Origin: Hydractinia symbiolongicarpus
Taxonomy: Eukaryota > Cnidaria > Hydrozoa > Anthoathecata > Hydractiniidae
Length of the DNA stretch: 64,000 nucleotides
NCBI RefSeq assembly: GCF_029227915.1
Contig: NC_079880.1
Span: 29,631,501 to 29,695,500, forward strand
Direction: 5' to 3'
Of the stretch, positions 24,401 through 37,040 are shown one piece after another. The notes beneath the pieces were generated by a model. The model worked only from the letters and a program-made list of their open reading frames with translations. It was not told where the DNA came from and searched no databases. Position numbers and translations under genes: made by a program. Within the stretch, counting starts at the first letter, position 1. Every line of letters starts with the position of its first letter.

Positions 24401-27400
24401 AACTTCCTTTATTCAGTGTCTCATCAAAAATGAAAACATTTTTGAAAACTACAAGTCTCATGCGTTTTAGTGGTGAAAAGATAATTTAAAAAATCGTTTT
24501 GGAAATGAGTTTACTCACAGGGTACTTTCTTTGTATACATTCGACTATACGGGGCAATCCCGGGATTTACGGGAGGTCACGGGTTTTCGTTTGCCGGCGA
24601 TTAAACCACTTTCATTAAGCGTCTCATCAAAAATGAAAACATTTTTGAAAACTACAAGTCTCATGCGTTTTAGTGGTGAAAAAAAAAATTAAAAAATCGT
24701 TCTGGAAATGAGTTTACTCCCTGGTTACTTTCTTTGTATACATTCGACTACACGGGCCAAGCCTGGGATTCAGGGGAAATCGCTGGTTTTCGTTTGCCGG
24801 CGATTAAACCTCTTTCATTAAGCGTCTCATCAAAAATGAAAACATTTTTGAAAACTACAAAGCTCATGCGTTTTAGTGGTGAAAAAATAATTTAAAAAAT
24901 CGTTCGGAAAATGAGTTTACTCCCTGGGTACTTTCTTTGTAAACATTTGACCATACGGGCCGAGTCCGGGATTTACGGGAAATCGCGGGTTTTCGTTTGC
25001 CGGCGATTAAACTTCTTTTATTCAGCGTCCCATCGAAAATGAAAACATTTTTGAAGACTATAAGTCTCATGCGTTTTAGTGGTGAAAAATAATATAAAAA
25101 ATAGTTCGGGAAATGAGTTTACTCCTTGGGTAATTTTTTTGTATACTTTTGACTATACGGGCCAATCCCGGGATTTACGGGAAGTCGCGGGTTTTCGTTT
25201 GCCGGCGATTAAACCACTTTCATTAAGCGTCTCATCAAAAATGAAAACATTTCTAAAAACTACAAGTCTCATGCGTTGTAGTGGTGAAAAAATAATTTAA
25301 AAAATCGTTCGGGAAATGAGTTTACTCCCTGGGTACTTTCTTTGTATACTTTTGACTATACGGGCCGAGTCCGGGATTTACGGGAAATCGCGGGTTTTCG
25401 TTTGCCGGCGATTAAACTTCTTTTATTCAGCGTCACATCAAAAATGAAAACATTTTTGAAAACTACAAGTCTCATGCATTTTAGTGGTGAAAAAATAATA
25501 TAAAAAATCGTTCGGGAAATGAGTTTACTCCCTGGGTAATTTTTTGTATACTTTTGACTATACGGGCCAAGCCTGGGATTTACGGGAAATCGCGGGTTTT
25601 CGTTTGCCGGCGATTAAACCTCTTTTATTCAGCGTCCCATCAAAAATGAAAACATTTTTGAAGACTATAAGTCTCATGCGTTTTAGTGGTAAAAAATAAT
25701 ATAAAAAATCGTTCGGGAAATGAGTTTACTCCTTGGGTAATTTTTTTTTATACTTTTGACTATACGGGCCAAGCCCAGGATTTACGGGAAATGGCGGTTT
25801 TCGTTTGCCGGCGATTAAACTTCTTTTATTCAGTGTCTCATCAAAAATGAAAACATTTTTGAAAACTACAAGTCTCATGCGTTTTAGTGGTGAAAAGATA
25901 ATTTAAAAAATCGTTTTGGAAATGAGTTTACTCACAGGGTACTTTCTTTGTATACATTCGACTATACGGACCAATCCCGGGATTTACGGGAAGTCGCGGG
26001 TTTTCGTTTGCCGGCGATTAAACCACTTTCATTAAGCGTCTCACCAAAAATGAAAACATTTCTGAAAACTACAAGTCTCATGCGTTGCAGTGGTGAAAAA
26101 GTAATTTAAAAAATCGTTCGGGAAATGAGTTTACTCCCTGGGTACTTTCTTTGTATACTTTTGACTATACGGGCCGAGTCCGGGATTTACGGGAAATCGC
26201 GGGTTTTCGTTTGCCGGCGATTAAACTTCTTTTATTCAGCGTCCCATCAAAAAAGAAAACATTTTTGAAAACTACAAGTCTCATGCGTTTTAGTGGTGAA
26301 AAAATAATATAAAAAATCGTTCGGAAAATGATTTTACTCCCTGGGTAATTTTTTGTATACTTTTGACTATACGGGCCAAGCCTGGGATTTACGGGAAACC
26401 GCGGGTTTTCGTTTGCCGGCGATTAAACTTCTTTTATTCAGTGTCTCATCAAAAATGAAAACATTTTTGAAAACTACAAGTCTCATGCGTTTTAGTGGTG
26501 AAAAGGTAATTTAAAAAATCGTTTTGGAAATGAGTTTACTCACAGGGTACTTTCTTTGTATACATTCGACTATACGGACCAATCCCGGGATTTACGGGAA
26601 GTCGCGGGTTTTCGTTTGCCGGCGATTAAACCACTTTCATTAAGCGTCTCATCAAAAATGAAAACATTTCTGAAAACTACAAGTCTCATGCGTTGTAGTG
26701 GTGAAAAAATAATTTAAAAAATCGTTCGGGAAATGAGTTTACTCCCTGGGTACTTTCTTTGTATACTTTTGACTATACGGGCCGAGTCCGGGATTTACGG
26801 GAAATCGCGGGTTTTCGTTCGCCGGCGATTAAACCACTTTCATTAAGCGTCTCATCAAAAATGAAAACATTTCTGAAAACTACAAGTCTTATGCGTTGTA
26901 GTGGTGAAAAAAGAATTTAAAAAATCGTTCGGGAAATGAGTTTACTCCCTGGGTACTTTCTTTGTATACTTTTGACTATACGGGCCGAGTCCGGGATTTA
27001 CGGGAAATCGCGGGTTTTCGTTTGCCGGCGATTAAACCACTTTCATTAAGCGTCTCATCAAAAATGAAAACATTTCTGAAAACTACAAGTCTCATGCGTT
27101 GTAGTGGTGAAAAAATAATTTAAAAAATCGTTTGGGAAATGAGTTTACTCCCTGGGTACTTTCTTTGTATACTTTTGACTATACGGGCCGAGTCCGGGAT
27201 TTACGGGAAATCGCGGGTTTTCGTTTGCCGGCGATTAAACCACTTTCATTGAGCGTCTCATCAAAAATGAAAACATTTCTGAAAAATACAAGTCTCATGC
27301 GTTGTAGTGGTGAAAAAATAATTTAAAAAATCGTTCGGGAAATGAGTTTACTCCCTGGGTACTTTCTTTGTATTTTTTTGACTATACGGGCCGAGTCCGG

Positions 27401-29370
27401 GATTTACGGGAAATCGCGGTTTTTCGTTTGCCGGCGATTAAACTTCTTTTATTCAGCGTCCCATCAAAAATGAAAACATTTTTGAAAACTACAAGTCTCA
27501 TGCGTTTTAGTGGTGAAAAAATAATATAAAAAATCGTTCGGGAAATGAGTTTACTCCCTGGGTAATTTTTTGTATACTTTTGACTATACGGGCCAAGCCT
27601 GGGATTTACGGGAAATCGCGGGTTTTCGTTTGCCGGCGATTAAACTTCCTTTATTCAGTGTCTCATCAAAAATGAAAACATTTTTGAAAACTACAAGTCT
27701 CATGCGTTTTAGTGGTGAAAAGATAATTTAAAAAATCGTTTTGGAAATGAGTTTACTCACAGGTTACATTCTTTGTATACATTCGACTATACGGGGCAAT
27801 CCCGGGATTTACGGGAGGTCACGGGTTTTCGTTTGCCGGCGATTAAACCACTTTCATTAAGCGTCCCATCAAAAATGAAAACATTTCTGAAAACTACAAG
27901 TCTCATGCGTTGTAGTGGTGAAAAAATAATTTAAAAAATCGTTCGGGAAATGATTTTACTCCCTGGGTACTTTCTTTGTATACTTTTGACTATACGGGCC
28001 GAGTCCGGGATTTACGGGAAATCGCGGGTTTTCGTTTGCAGGCAATTAAACTTCTTTTATTCAGCGTCCCATCAAAAATGAAAAAATTTTTGAAAACTAC
28101 AAGTCTCATGCGTTGTAGTGGTGAAAAAATAATTTAAAAAATCGTTCCGGAAATGAGTTTACTCCCTGGGTACTTTCCTTGTATACTTTTGACTATATGG
28201 ACCGAGTCCGGGATTTACGGAAAATCGCGGGTTTTCGTTTGCCGGCAATTAAACTTCTTTTATTCAGCGTCTCATCAAAAATGAAAACATTTTAAAAACT
28301 ACAAGTCTTATGCGTTTTAGTGGTGAAAAGATAATTTAAAAAATCGTTTTGGAAATGAGTTTACTCACAGGGTACTTTCTTTGTATACATTCGACTATAC
28401 GGGCCAAGCCCGGGATTTACGGGAAATCGCGGGTTTTCGTTTACCGGCGATTAAACCACTTTCATTAAGCGTCTCATCAAAAATGAAAACATTTCTGAAA
28501 ACTACAAGTTTCATGCGTTGTAGTGGTGAAAAAATAATTTAAAAAATCGTTCTGGAAATGAGTTTACTCCCTGGGTACTTTCTTTGTATACTTTTGACTA
28601 TATGGGCCGAGTCCGGGATTTACGGGAAATCGCGGGTTTTCGTTTGCCGGCGATTAAAATTCTTTTATTCAGCGTCTCATCAAAAATGAAAACATTTTAA
28701 AAACTACAAGTCTTATGCGTTTTAGTGGTGAGAAAATAATTTAAAAAATCGTTCTGGAAGTGAGTTTACTCACAGGGTACTTTCTTTGTATACATTCGAC
28801 TATACGGGCCAAACCGGGATTTACGGGAAATCGCGGGTTTTCGTTTACCGGCGATTAAACCACTTTCATTAAGCGTCTCATCAAAAATGAAAACATTTCT
28901 GAAAACTAAAAGTTTCATGCGTTGTAGTGGTGAAAAAATAATTTAAAAAATCGTTCTGGAAATGAGTTTACTCCCTGGGTACTTTCTTTGTATACTTTTG
29001 ACTATATGGGCCGAGTCCGGGATTTACGGGAAATCGCGGGTTTTCGTTTGCCGGCGATTAAAATTCTTTTATTCAGCGTCTCATCAAAAATGAAAACATT
29101 TTAAAAACTACAAGTCTTATGCGTTTTAGTGGTGGGAAAATAATTTAAAAAATCGTTCTGGAAGTGAGTTTACTCACAGGGTACTTTCTTTGTATACATT
29201 CGACTATACGGGCCAACCCGGGATTTACGGGAAATCGCGGGTTTTCGTTTGCCAGCGATTAAACCTCTTTCATTATGCGTCTCATCAAAAATGAAAACAT
29301 TTCTGAAAACTACAAGTCTCATGCGTTGTAGTGGTGAAAAAATAATTTAAAAAATTGTTCCGGAAATGAG

Positions 29371-29406
29371 TTAAATAAAGAGAAAATCAAAAAAAAAAAA
29401 ATCAAG
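29371..29406 (+). other. 36-bp A-rich insertion in a monomer, copy 1
   Basis: Extra bases lie between ggaaatgag and tttactccc of an otherwise normal monomer. They contain aataaa, gagaaaatc, a run of 13 A and tcaag. If agtt is counted on each side, the event reads as a 32-bp insert flanked by a 4-bp direct repeat agtt. Origin unknown: a tiny retroposed fragment or filler DNA from repair would both fit. Confidence 0.85.
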
Positions 29407-30619
29407 TTTACTCCCTGGGTACTTTCCTTGTATACTTTTGACTATATGGGCCGAGTCCGGGATTTACGGGAAATCGCGGGTTTTCGTTTGCCGGCAATTA
29501 AACTTCTTTTATTCAGCGTCTCATCAAAAATGAAAACATTTTAGAAACTACAAGTCTTATGCGTTTTAGTGGTGAAAAGATAATTTAAAAAATCGTTTTG
29601 GAAATGAGTTTACTCACAGGGTACTTTCTTTGTATACATTCGACTATACGGGCCAAGCCCGGGATTTACGGGAAATCGCGGGTTTTCGTTTACCGGCGAT
29701 TAAACCACTTTCATTAAGCGTCTCATCAAAAATGAAAACATTTCTGAAAACTACAAGTTTCATGCGTTGTAGTGGTGAAAAAATAATTTAAAAAATCGTT
29801 CTGGAAATGAGTTTACTCCCTGGGTACTTTCTTTGTATACTTTTGACTATATGGGCCGAGTCCGGGATTTACGGGAAATTGCGGGTTTTCGTTTGCCGGC
29901 GATTAAAATTCTTTTATTCAGCGTCTCATCAAAAATGAAAACATTTTAAAAACTACAAGTCTTATGCGTTTTAGTGGTGAGAAAATAATTTAAAAAATCG
30001 TTCTGGAAGTGAGTTTACTCACAGGGTACTTTCTTTGTATACATTCGACTATACGGGCCAACCCGGGATTTACGGGAAATCGCGGGTTTTCGTTTACCGG
30101 CGATTAAACCACTTTCATTAAGCGTCTCATCAAAAATGAAAACATTTCTGAAAACTACAAGTTTCATGCGTTGTAGTGGTGAAAAAATAATTTAAAAAAT
30201 CGTTCTGGAAATGAGTTTACTCCCTGAGTACTTTCTTTGTATACTTTTGACTATATGGGCCGAGTCCGGGATTTACGGGAAATCGCGGGTTTTCGTTTGC
30301 CGGCGATTAAAATTCTTTTATTCAGCGTCTCATCAAAAATGAAAACATTTTAAAAACTACAAGTCTTATGCGTTTTAGTGGTGAGAAAATAATTTAAAAA
30401 ATCGTTCTGGAAGTGAGTTTACTCACAGGGTACTTTCTTTGTATACATTCGACTATACGGGCCAACCCGGGATTTACGGGAAATCGCGGGTTTTCGTTTG
30501 CCAGCGATTAAACCTCTTTCATTATGCGTCTCATCAAAAATGAAAACATTTCTGAAAACTACAAGTCTCATGCGTTGTAGTGGTGAAAAAATAATTTAAA
30601 AAATTGTTCCGGAAATGAG

Positions 30620-30655
30620 TTAAATAAAGAGCAAATCAAAAAAAAAAAAATCAAG
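30620..30655 (+). other. 36-bp A-rich insertion, copy 2
   Basis: Same position in the monomer and same length as at 29371, 1249 bp downstream. It has one difference (gagcaaatc for gagaaaatc). The A13 run is unchanged. Confidence 0.85.
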
Positions 30656-31463
30656 TTTACTCCCTGGGTACTTTCCTTGTATACTTTTGACTATATGGGC
30701 CGAGTCCGGGATTTACGGGAAATCGCGGGTTTTCGTTTGCCGGCGATTAAACTTCTTTTATTCAGCGTCTCATCAAAAATGAAAACATTTTAAAAACTAC
30801 AAGTCTTATGCGTTTTAGTGGTGAGAAAATAATTTAAAAAATCGTTCTGGAAGTGAGTTTACTCACAGGGTACTTTCTTTGTATACATTCGACTATACGG
30901 GCCAACCCGGGATTTACGGGAAATCGCGGGTTTTCGTTTACCGGCGATTAAACCACTTTCATTAAGCGTCTCATCAAAAATGAAAACATTTCTGAAAACT
31001 ACAAGTTTCATGCGTTGTAGTGGTGAAAAAATAATTTAAAAAATCGTTCTGGAAATGAGTTTACTCCCTGGGTACTTTCTTTGTATACTTTTGACTATAT
31101 GGGCCGAGTCCGGGATTTACGGGAAATCGCGGGTTTTCGTTTGCCGGCGATTAAAATTCTTTTATTCAGCGTCTCATCAAAAATGAAAACATTTTAAAAA
31201 CTACAAGTCTTATGCGTTTTAGTGGTGAGAAAATAATTTAAAAAATCGTTCTGGAAGTGAGTTTACTCACAGGGTACTTTCTTTGTATACATTCGACTAT
31301 ACGGGCCAACCCGGGATTTACGGGAAATCGCGGGTTTTCGTTTGCCAGCGATTAAACCTCTTTCATTATGCGTCTCATCAAAAATGAAAACATTTCTGAA
31401 AACTACAAGTCTCATGCGTTGTAGTGGTGAAAAAATAATTTAAAAAATTGTTCCGGAAATGAG

Positions 31464-31499
31464 TTAAATAAAGAGAAAATCAAAAAAAAAAAAATCAAG
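31464..31499 (+). other. 36-bp A-rich insertion, copy 3
   Basis: Same insertion 844 bp after copy 2, with the A13 run and agtt flanks intact. The corresponding place in the duplicated unit, near 37848, has no insertion. Confidence 0.85.
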
Positions 31500-32511
31500 T
31501 TTACTCCCTGGGTACTTTCCTTGTATACTTTTGACTATATGGGCCGAGTCCGGGATTTACGGGAAATCGCGGGTTTTCGTTTGCCGGCGATTAAACTTCT
31601 TTTATTCAGCGTCTCATCAAAAATGAAAACATTTTAAAAACTACAAGTCTTATGCGTTTTAGTGGTGAAAAGATAATTTAAAAAATCGTTTTGGAAATGA
31701 GTTTACTCACAGGGTACTTTCTTTGTATACATTCGACTATACGGGGCAATCCCGGGATTTACGGGAGGTCACGGGTTTTCGTTTGCCGGCGATTAAACCA
31801 CTTTCATTAAGCGTCTCATCAAAAATGAAAACATTTTTGAAAACTACAAGTCTCATGCGTTTTAGTGGTGAAAAAAAAAATTAAAAAATCGTTCTGGAAA
31901 TGAGTTTACTCCCTGGTTACTTTCTTTGTATACATTCGACTACACGGGCCAAGCCTGGGATTCAGGGGAAATCGCTGGTTTTCGTTTGCCGGCGATTAAA
32001 CCTCTTTCATTAAGCGTCTCATCAAAAATGAAAACATTTTTGAAAACTACAAAGCTCATGCGTTTTAGTGGTGAAAAAATAATTTAAAAAATCGTTCGGA
32101 AAATGAGTTTACTCCCTGGGTACTTTCTTTGTAAACATTTGACCATACGGGCCGAGTCCGGGATTTACGGGAAATCGCGGGTTTTCGTTTGCCGGCGATT
32201 AAACTTCTTTTATTCAGCGTCCCATCGAAAATGAAAACATTTTTGAAGACTATAAGTCTCATGCGTTTTAGTGGTGAAAAATAATATAAAAAATAGTTCG
32301 GGAAATGAGTTTACTCCTTGGGTAATTTTTTTGTATACTTTTGACTATACGGGCCAATCCCGGGATTTACGGGAAGTCGCGGGTTTTCGTTTGCCGGCGA
32401 TTAAACCACTTTCATTAAGCGTCTCATCAAAAATGAAAACATTTCTAAAAACTACAAGTCTCATGCGTTGTAGTGGTGAAAAAATAATTTAAAAAATCGT
32501 TCGGGAAATGA

Positions 32512-32714
32512 GTTTACTCCCTGGGTACTTTCTTTGTATACTTTTGACTATACGGGCCGAGTCCGGGATTTACGGGAAATCGCGGGTTTTCGTTTGCCGG
32601 CGATTAAACTTCTTTTATTCAGTGTCTCATCAAAAATGAAAACATTTTTGAAAACTACAAGTCTCATGCGTTTTAGTGGTGAAAAGATAATTTAAAAAAT
32701 CGTTTTGGAAATGA
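32512..32714 (+). repeat. Chimeric monomer at a two-monomer deletion
   Basis: The left part matches the monomer near 25.32 kb (gccgagtccggg, aaatcgcggg). The right part matches the monomer near 25.73-25.9 kb (ttcagtgtctc, gaaaagataattt). The crossover lies between about 32587 and 32623, within tttgccggcgattaaac, which both parents share. This is the scar of an unequal exchange that removed 403 bp. Confidence 0.8.
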
Positions 32715-35700
32715 GTTTACTCACAGGGTACTTTCTTTGTATACATTCGACTATACGGGCCAATCCCGGGATTTACGGGAAGTCGCGGGTTTTCGTTTGC
32801 CGGCGATTAAACCACTTTCATTAAGCGTCTCACCAAAAATGAAAACATTTCTGAAAACTACAAGTCTCATGCGTTGTAGTGGTGAAAAAATAATTTAAAA
32901 AATCGTTCGGGAAATGAGTTTACTCCCTGGGTACTTTCTTTGTATACTTTTGACTATACGGGCCGAGTCCGGGATTTACGGGAAATCGCGGGTTTTCGTT
33001 TGCCGGCGATTAAACTTCTTTTATTCAGCGTCCCATCAAAAAAGAAAACATTTTTGAAAACTACAAGTCTCATGCGTTTTAGTGGTGAAAAAATAATATA
33101 AAAAATCGTTCGGAAAATGATTTTACTCCCTGGGTAATTTTTTGTATACTTTTGACTATACGGGCCAAGCCTGGGATTTACGGGAAACCGCGGGTTTTCG
33201 TTTGCCGGCGATTAAACTTCTTTTATTCAGTGTCTCATCAAAAATAAAAACATTTTTGAAAACTACAAGTCTCATGCGTTTTAGTGGTGAAAAGGTAATT
33301 TAAAAAATCGTTTTGGAAATGAGTTTACTCACAGGGTACTTTCTTTGTATACATTCGACTATACGGACCAATCCCGGGATTTACGGGAAGTCGCGGGTTT
33401 TCGTTTGCCGGCGATTAAACCACTTTCATTAAGCGTCTCATCAAAAATGAAAACATTTCTGAAAACTACAAGTCTCATGCGTTGTAGTGGTGAAAAAATA
33501 ATTTAAAAAATCGTTCGGGAAATGAGTTTACTCCCTGGGTACTTTCTTTGTATACTTTTGACTATACGGGCCGAGTCCGGGATTTACGGGAAATCGCGGG
33601 TTTTCGTTCGCCGGCGATTAAACCACTTTCATTAAGCGTCTCATCAAAAATGAAAAGATTTCTGAAAACTACAAGTCTTATGCGTTGTAGTGGTGAAAAA
33701 AGAATTTAAAAAATCGTTCGGGAAATGAGTTTACTCCCTGGGTACTTTCTTTGTATACTTTTGACTATACGGGCCGAGTCCGGGATTTACGGGAAATCGC
33801 GGGTTTTCGTTTGCCGGCGATTAAACCACTTTCATTAAGCGTCTCATCAAAAATGAAAACATTTCTGAAAACTACAAGTCTCATGCGTTGTAGTGGTGAA
33901 AAAATAATTTAAAAAATCGTTTGGGAAATGAGTTTACTCCCTGGGTACTTTCTTTGTATACTTTTGACTATACGGGCCGAGTCCGGGATTTACGGGAAAT
34001 CGCGGGTTTTCGTTTGCCGGCGATTAAACCACTTTCATTGAGCGTCTCATCAAAAATGAAAACATTTCTGAAAAATACAAGTCTCATGCGTTGTAGTGGT
34101 GAAAAAATAATTTAAAAAATCGTTCGGGAAATGAGTTTACTCCCTGGGTACTTTCTTTGTATTTTTTTGACTATACGGGCCGAGTCCGGGATTTACGGGA
34201 AATCGCGGTTTTTCGTTTGCCGGCGATTAAACTTCTTTTATTCAGCGTCCCATCAAAAATGAAAACATTTTTGAAAACTACAAGTCTCATGCGTTTTAGT
34301 GGTGAAAAAATAATATAAAAAATCGTTCGGGAAATGAGTTTACTCCCTGGGTAATTTTTTGTATACTTTTGACTATACGGGCCAAGCCTGGGATTTACGG
34401 GAAATCGCGGGTTTTCGTTTGCCGGCGATTAAACTTCCTTTATTCAGTGTCTCATCAAAAATGAAAACATTTTTGAAAACTACAAGTCTCATGCGTTTTA
34501 GTGGTGAAAAGATAATTTAAAAAATCGTTTTGGAAATGAGTTTACTCACAGGTTACATTCTTTGTATACATTCGACTATACGGGGCAATCCCGGGATTTA
34601 CGGGAGGTCACGGGTTTTCGTTTGCCGGCGATTAAACCACTTTCATTAAGCGTCCCATCAAAAATGAAAACATTTCTGAAAACTACAAGTCTCATGCGTT
34701 GTAGTGGTGAAAAAATAATTTAAAAAATCGTTCGTGAAATGATTTTACTCCCTGGGTACTTTCTTTGTATACTTTTGACTATACGGGCCGAGTCCGGGAT
34801 TTACGGGAAATCGCGGGTTTTCGTTTGCAGGCAATTAAACTTCTTTTATTCAGCGTCCCATCAAAAATGAAAAATTTTTTGAAAACTACAAGTCTCATGC
34901 GTTGTAGTGGTGAAAAAATAATTTAAAAAATCGTTCCGGAAATGAGTTTACTCCCTGGGTACTTTCCTTGTATACTTTTGACTATATGGACCGAGTCCGG
35001 GATTTACGGAAAATCGCGGGTTTTCGTTTGCCGGCAATTAAACTTCTTTTATTCAGCGTCTCATCAAAAATGAAAACATTTTAAAAACTACAAGTCTTAT
35101 GCGTTTTAGTGGTGAAAAGATAATTTAAAAAATCGTTTTGGAAATGAGTTTACTCACAGGGTACTTTCTTTGTATACTTTTGACTATATGGGCCGAGTCC
35201 GGGATTTACGGGAAATCGCGGGTTTTCGTTTGCCGGCGATTAAAATTCTTTTATTCAGCGTCTCATCAAAAATGAAAACATTTTAAAAACTACAAGTCTT
35301 ATGCGTTTTAGTGGTGAGAAAATAATTTAAAAAATCGTTCTGGAAGTGAGTTTACTCACAGGGTACTTTCTTTGTATACATTCGACTATACGGGCCAACC
35401 CGGGATTTACGGGAAATCGCGGGTTTTCGTTTACCGGCGATTAAACCACTTTCATTAAGCGTCTCATCAAAAATGAAAACATTTCTGAAAACTACAAGTT
35501 TCATGCGTTGTAGTGGTGAAAAAATAATTTAAAAAATCGTTCTGGAAATGAGTTTACTCCCTGGGTACTTTCTTTGCATACTTTTGACTATATGGGCCGA
35601 GTCCGGGATTTACGGGAAATCGCGGGTTTTCGTTTGCCGGCGATTAAAATTCTTTTATTCAGCGTCTCATCAAAAATGAAAACATTTCTGAAAACTACAA

Positions 35701-35755
35701 GTCTCATGCGTTGTAGTGGTGAAAAAATAATTTAAAAAATTGTTCCGGAAATGAG

Positions 35756-35791
35756 TTAAATAAAGAGAAAATCAAAAAAAAAAAAATCAAG
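35756..35791 (+). other. 36-bp A-rich insertion, copy 4
   Basis: Matches copy 1 base for base, at an offset of 6385 in the second 7.2-kb unit. The A13 run is again exactly 13. Confidence 0.85.
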
Positions 35792-37004
35792 TTTACTCCC
35801 TGGGTACTTTCCTTGTATACTTTTGACTATATGGGCCGAGTCCGGGATTTACGGGAAATCGCGGGTTTTCGTTTGCCGGCAATTAAACTTCTTTTATTCA
35901 GCGTCTCATCAAAAATGAAAACATTTTAAAAACTACAAGTCTTATGCGTTTTAGTGGTGAAAAGATAATTTAAAAAATCGTTTTGGAAATGAGTTTACTC
36001 ACAGGGTACTTTCTTTGTATACATTCGACTATACGGGCCAAGCCCGGGATTTACGGGAAATCGCGGGTTTTCGTTTACCGGCGATTAAACCACTTTCATT
36101 AAGCGTCTCATCAAAAATGAAAACATTTCTGAAAACTACAAGTTTCATGCGTTGTAGTGGTGAAAAAATAATTTAAAAAATCGTTCTGGAAATGAGTTTA
36201 CTCCCTGGGTACTTTCTTTGTATACTTTTGACTATATGGGCCGAGTCCGGGATTTACGGGAAATCGCGGGTTTTCGTTTGCCGGCGATTAAAATTCTTTT
36301 ATTCAGCGTCTCATCAAAAATGAAAACATTTTAAAAACTACAAGTCTTATGCGTTTTAGTGGTGAGAAAATAATTTAAAAAATCGTTCTGGAAGTGAGTT
36401 TACTCACAGGGTACTTTCTTTGTATACATTCGACTATACGGGCCAACCCGGGATTTACGGGAAATCGCGGGTTTTCGTTTACCGGCGATTAAACCACTTT
36501 CATTAAGCGTCTCATCAAAAATGAAAACATTTCTGAAAACTACAAGTTTCATGCGTTGTAGTGGTGAAAAAATAATTTAAAAAATCGTTCTGGAAATGAG
36601 TTTACTCCCTGGGTACTTTCTTTGTATACTTTTGACTATATGGGCCGAGTCCGGGATTTACGGGAAATCGCGGGTTTTCGTTTGCCGGCGATTAAAATTC
36701 TTTTATTCAGCGTCTCATCAAAAGTGAAAACATTTTAAAAACTACAAGTCTTATGCGTTTTAGTGGAGAGAAAATAATTTAAAAAATCGTTCTGGAAGTG
36801 AGTTTACTCACAGGGTACTTTCTTTGTATACATTCGACTATACGGGCCAACCCGGGATTTACGGGAAATCGCGGGTTTTCGTTTGCCAGCGATTAAACCT
36901 CTTTCATTATGCGTCTCATCAAAAATGAAAACATTTCTGAAAACTACAAGTCTCATGCGTTGTAGTGGTGAAAAAATAATTTAAAAAATTGTTCCGGAAA
37001 TGAG

Positions 37005-37040
37005 TTAAATAAAGAGAAAATCAAAAAAAAAAAAATCAAG
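37005..37040 (+). other. 36-bp A-rich insertion, copy 5
   Basis: 1249 bp after copy 4, mirroring the copy 1 to copy 2 spacing. It has gagaaaatc like copies 1, 3 and 4, not the gagcaaatc of its positional partner copy 2. Confidence 0.85.

Larger units (their letters stand above)
9480..28140. repeat. Zone 2: 8- and 9-mer HORs with subfamily IV
   Basis: Units carrying gtaaacatttgaccat recur at about 9.55, 11.17, 12.16, 18.85, 21.49, 23.11 and 24.93 kb, several spaced by 8 or 9 monomers. Subfamily IV, gttgtagtgg and gaaaagataattt variants characterise the zone. A block rich in gatatcgctggttctcg monomers interrupts it at about 16.2-17.4 kb. No gene is seen. Confidence 0.8.
24463..31654. repeat. 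7.2-kb segmental unit, copy 1 (zone 2 plus zone 3a)
   Basis: About 35 monomers: a zone-2 section followed by the dimeric section with 36-bp insertions. Copy 2 starts immediately after. Private markers matched at offset 7192 include ggggcaatcc (24551/31743) and atagttcggg (25101/32293). At offset 6789 the matches include gtatttttttgac (about 27372/34161) and ggttacattcttt (about 27763/34553). At offset 6385 the first two A13 insertions match. Confidence 0.85.
28141..31654. repeat. Zone 3a: alternating dimer region
   Basis: Strict alternation of a ccctgggtac / tatgggccgag / aaaattctttt or cttctttt monomer with a cacagggtac / tacattcgac / gccaaccc or gccaagcccggg monomer. The first type ends with cattttaaaaac, two or three bases shorter than usual, so dyad 2 is weakened there. 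Three 36-bp insertions lie at 29371, 30620 and 31464, spaced 1249 and 844 bp: a 6-mer and a 4-mer repeat. Confidence 0.85.

Noticed and set aside
29371-29406. aataaa as a functional polyadenylation signal
   Set aside because: There is no gene or transcript upstream. The hexamer is part of a small insertion copied with the satellite.
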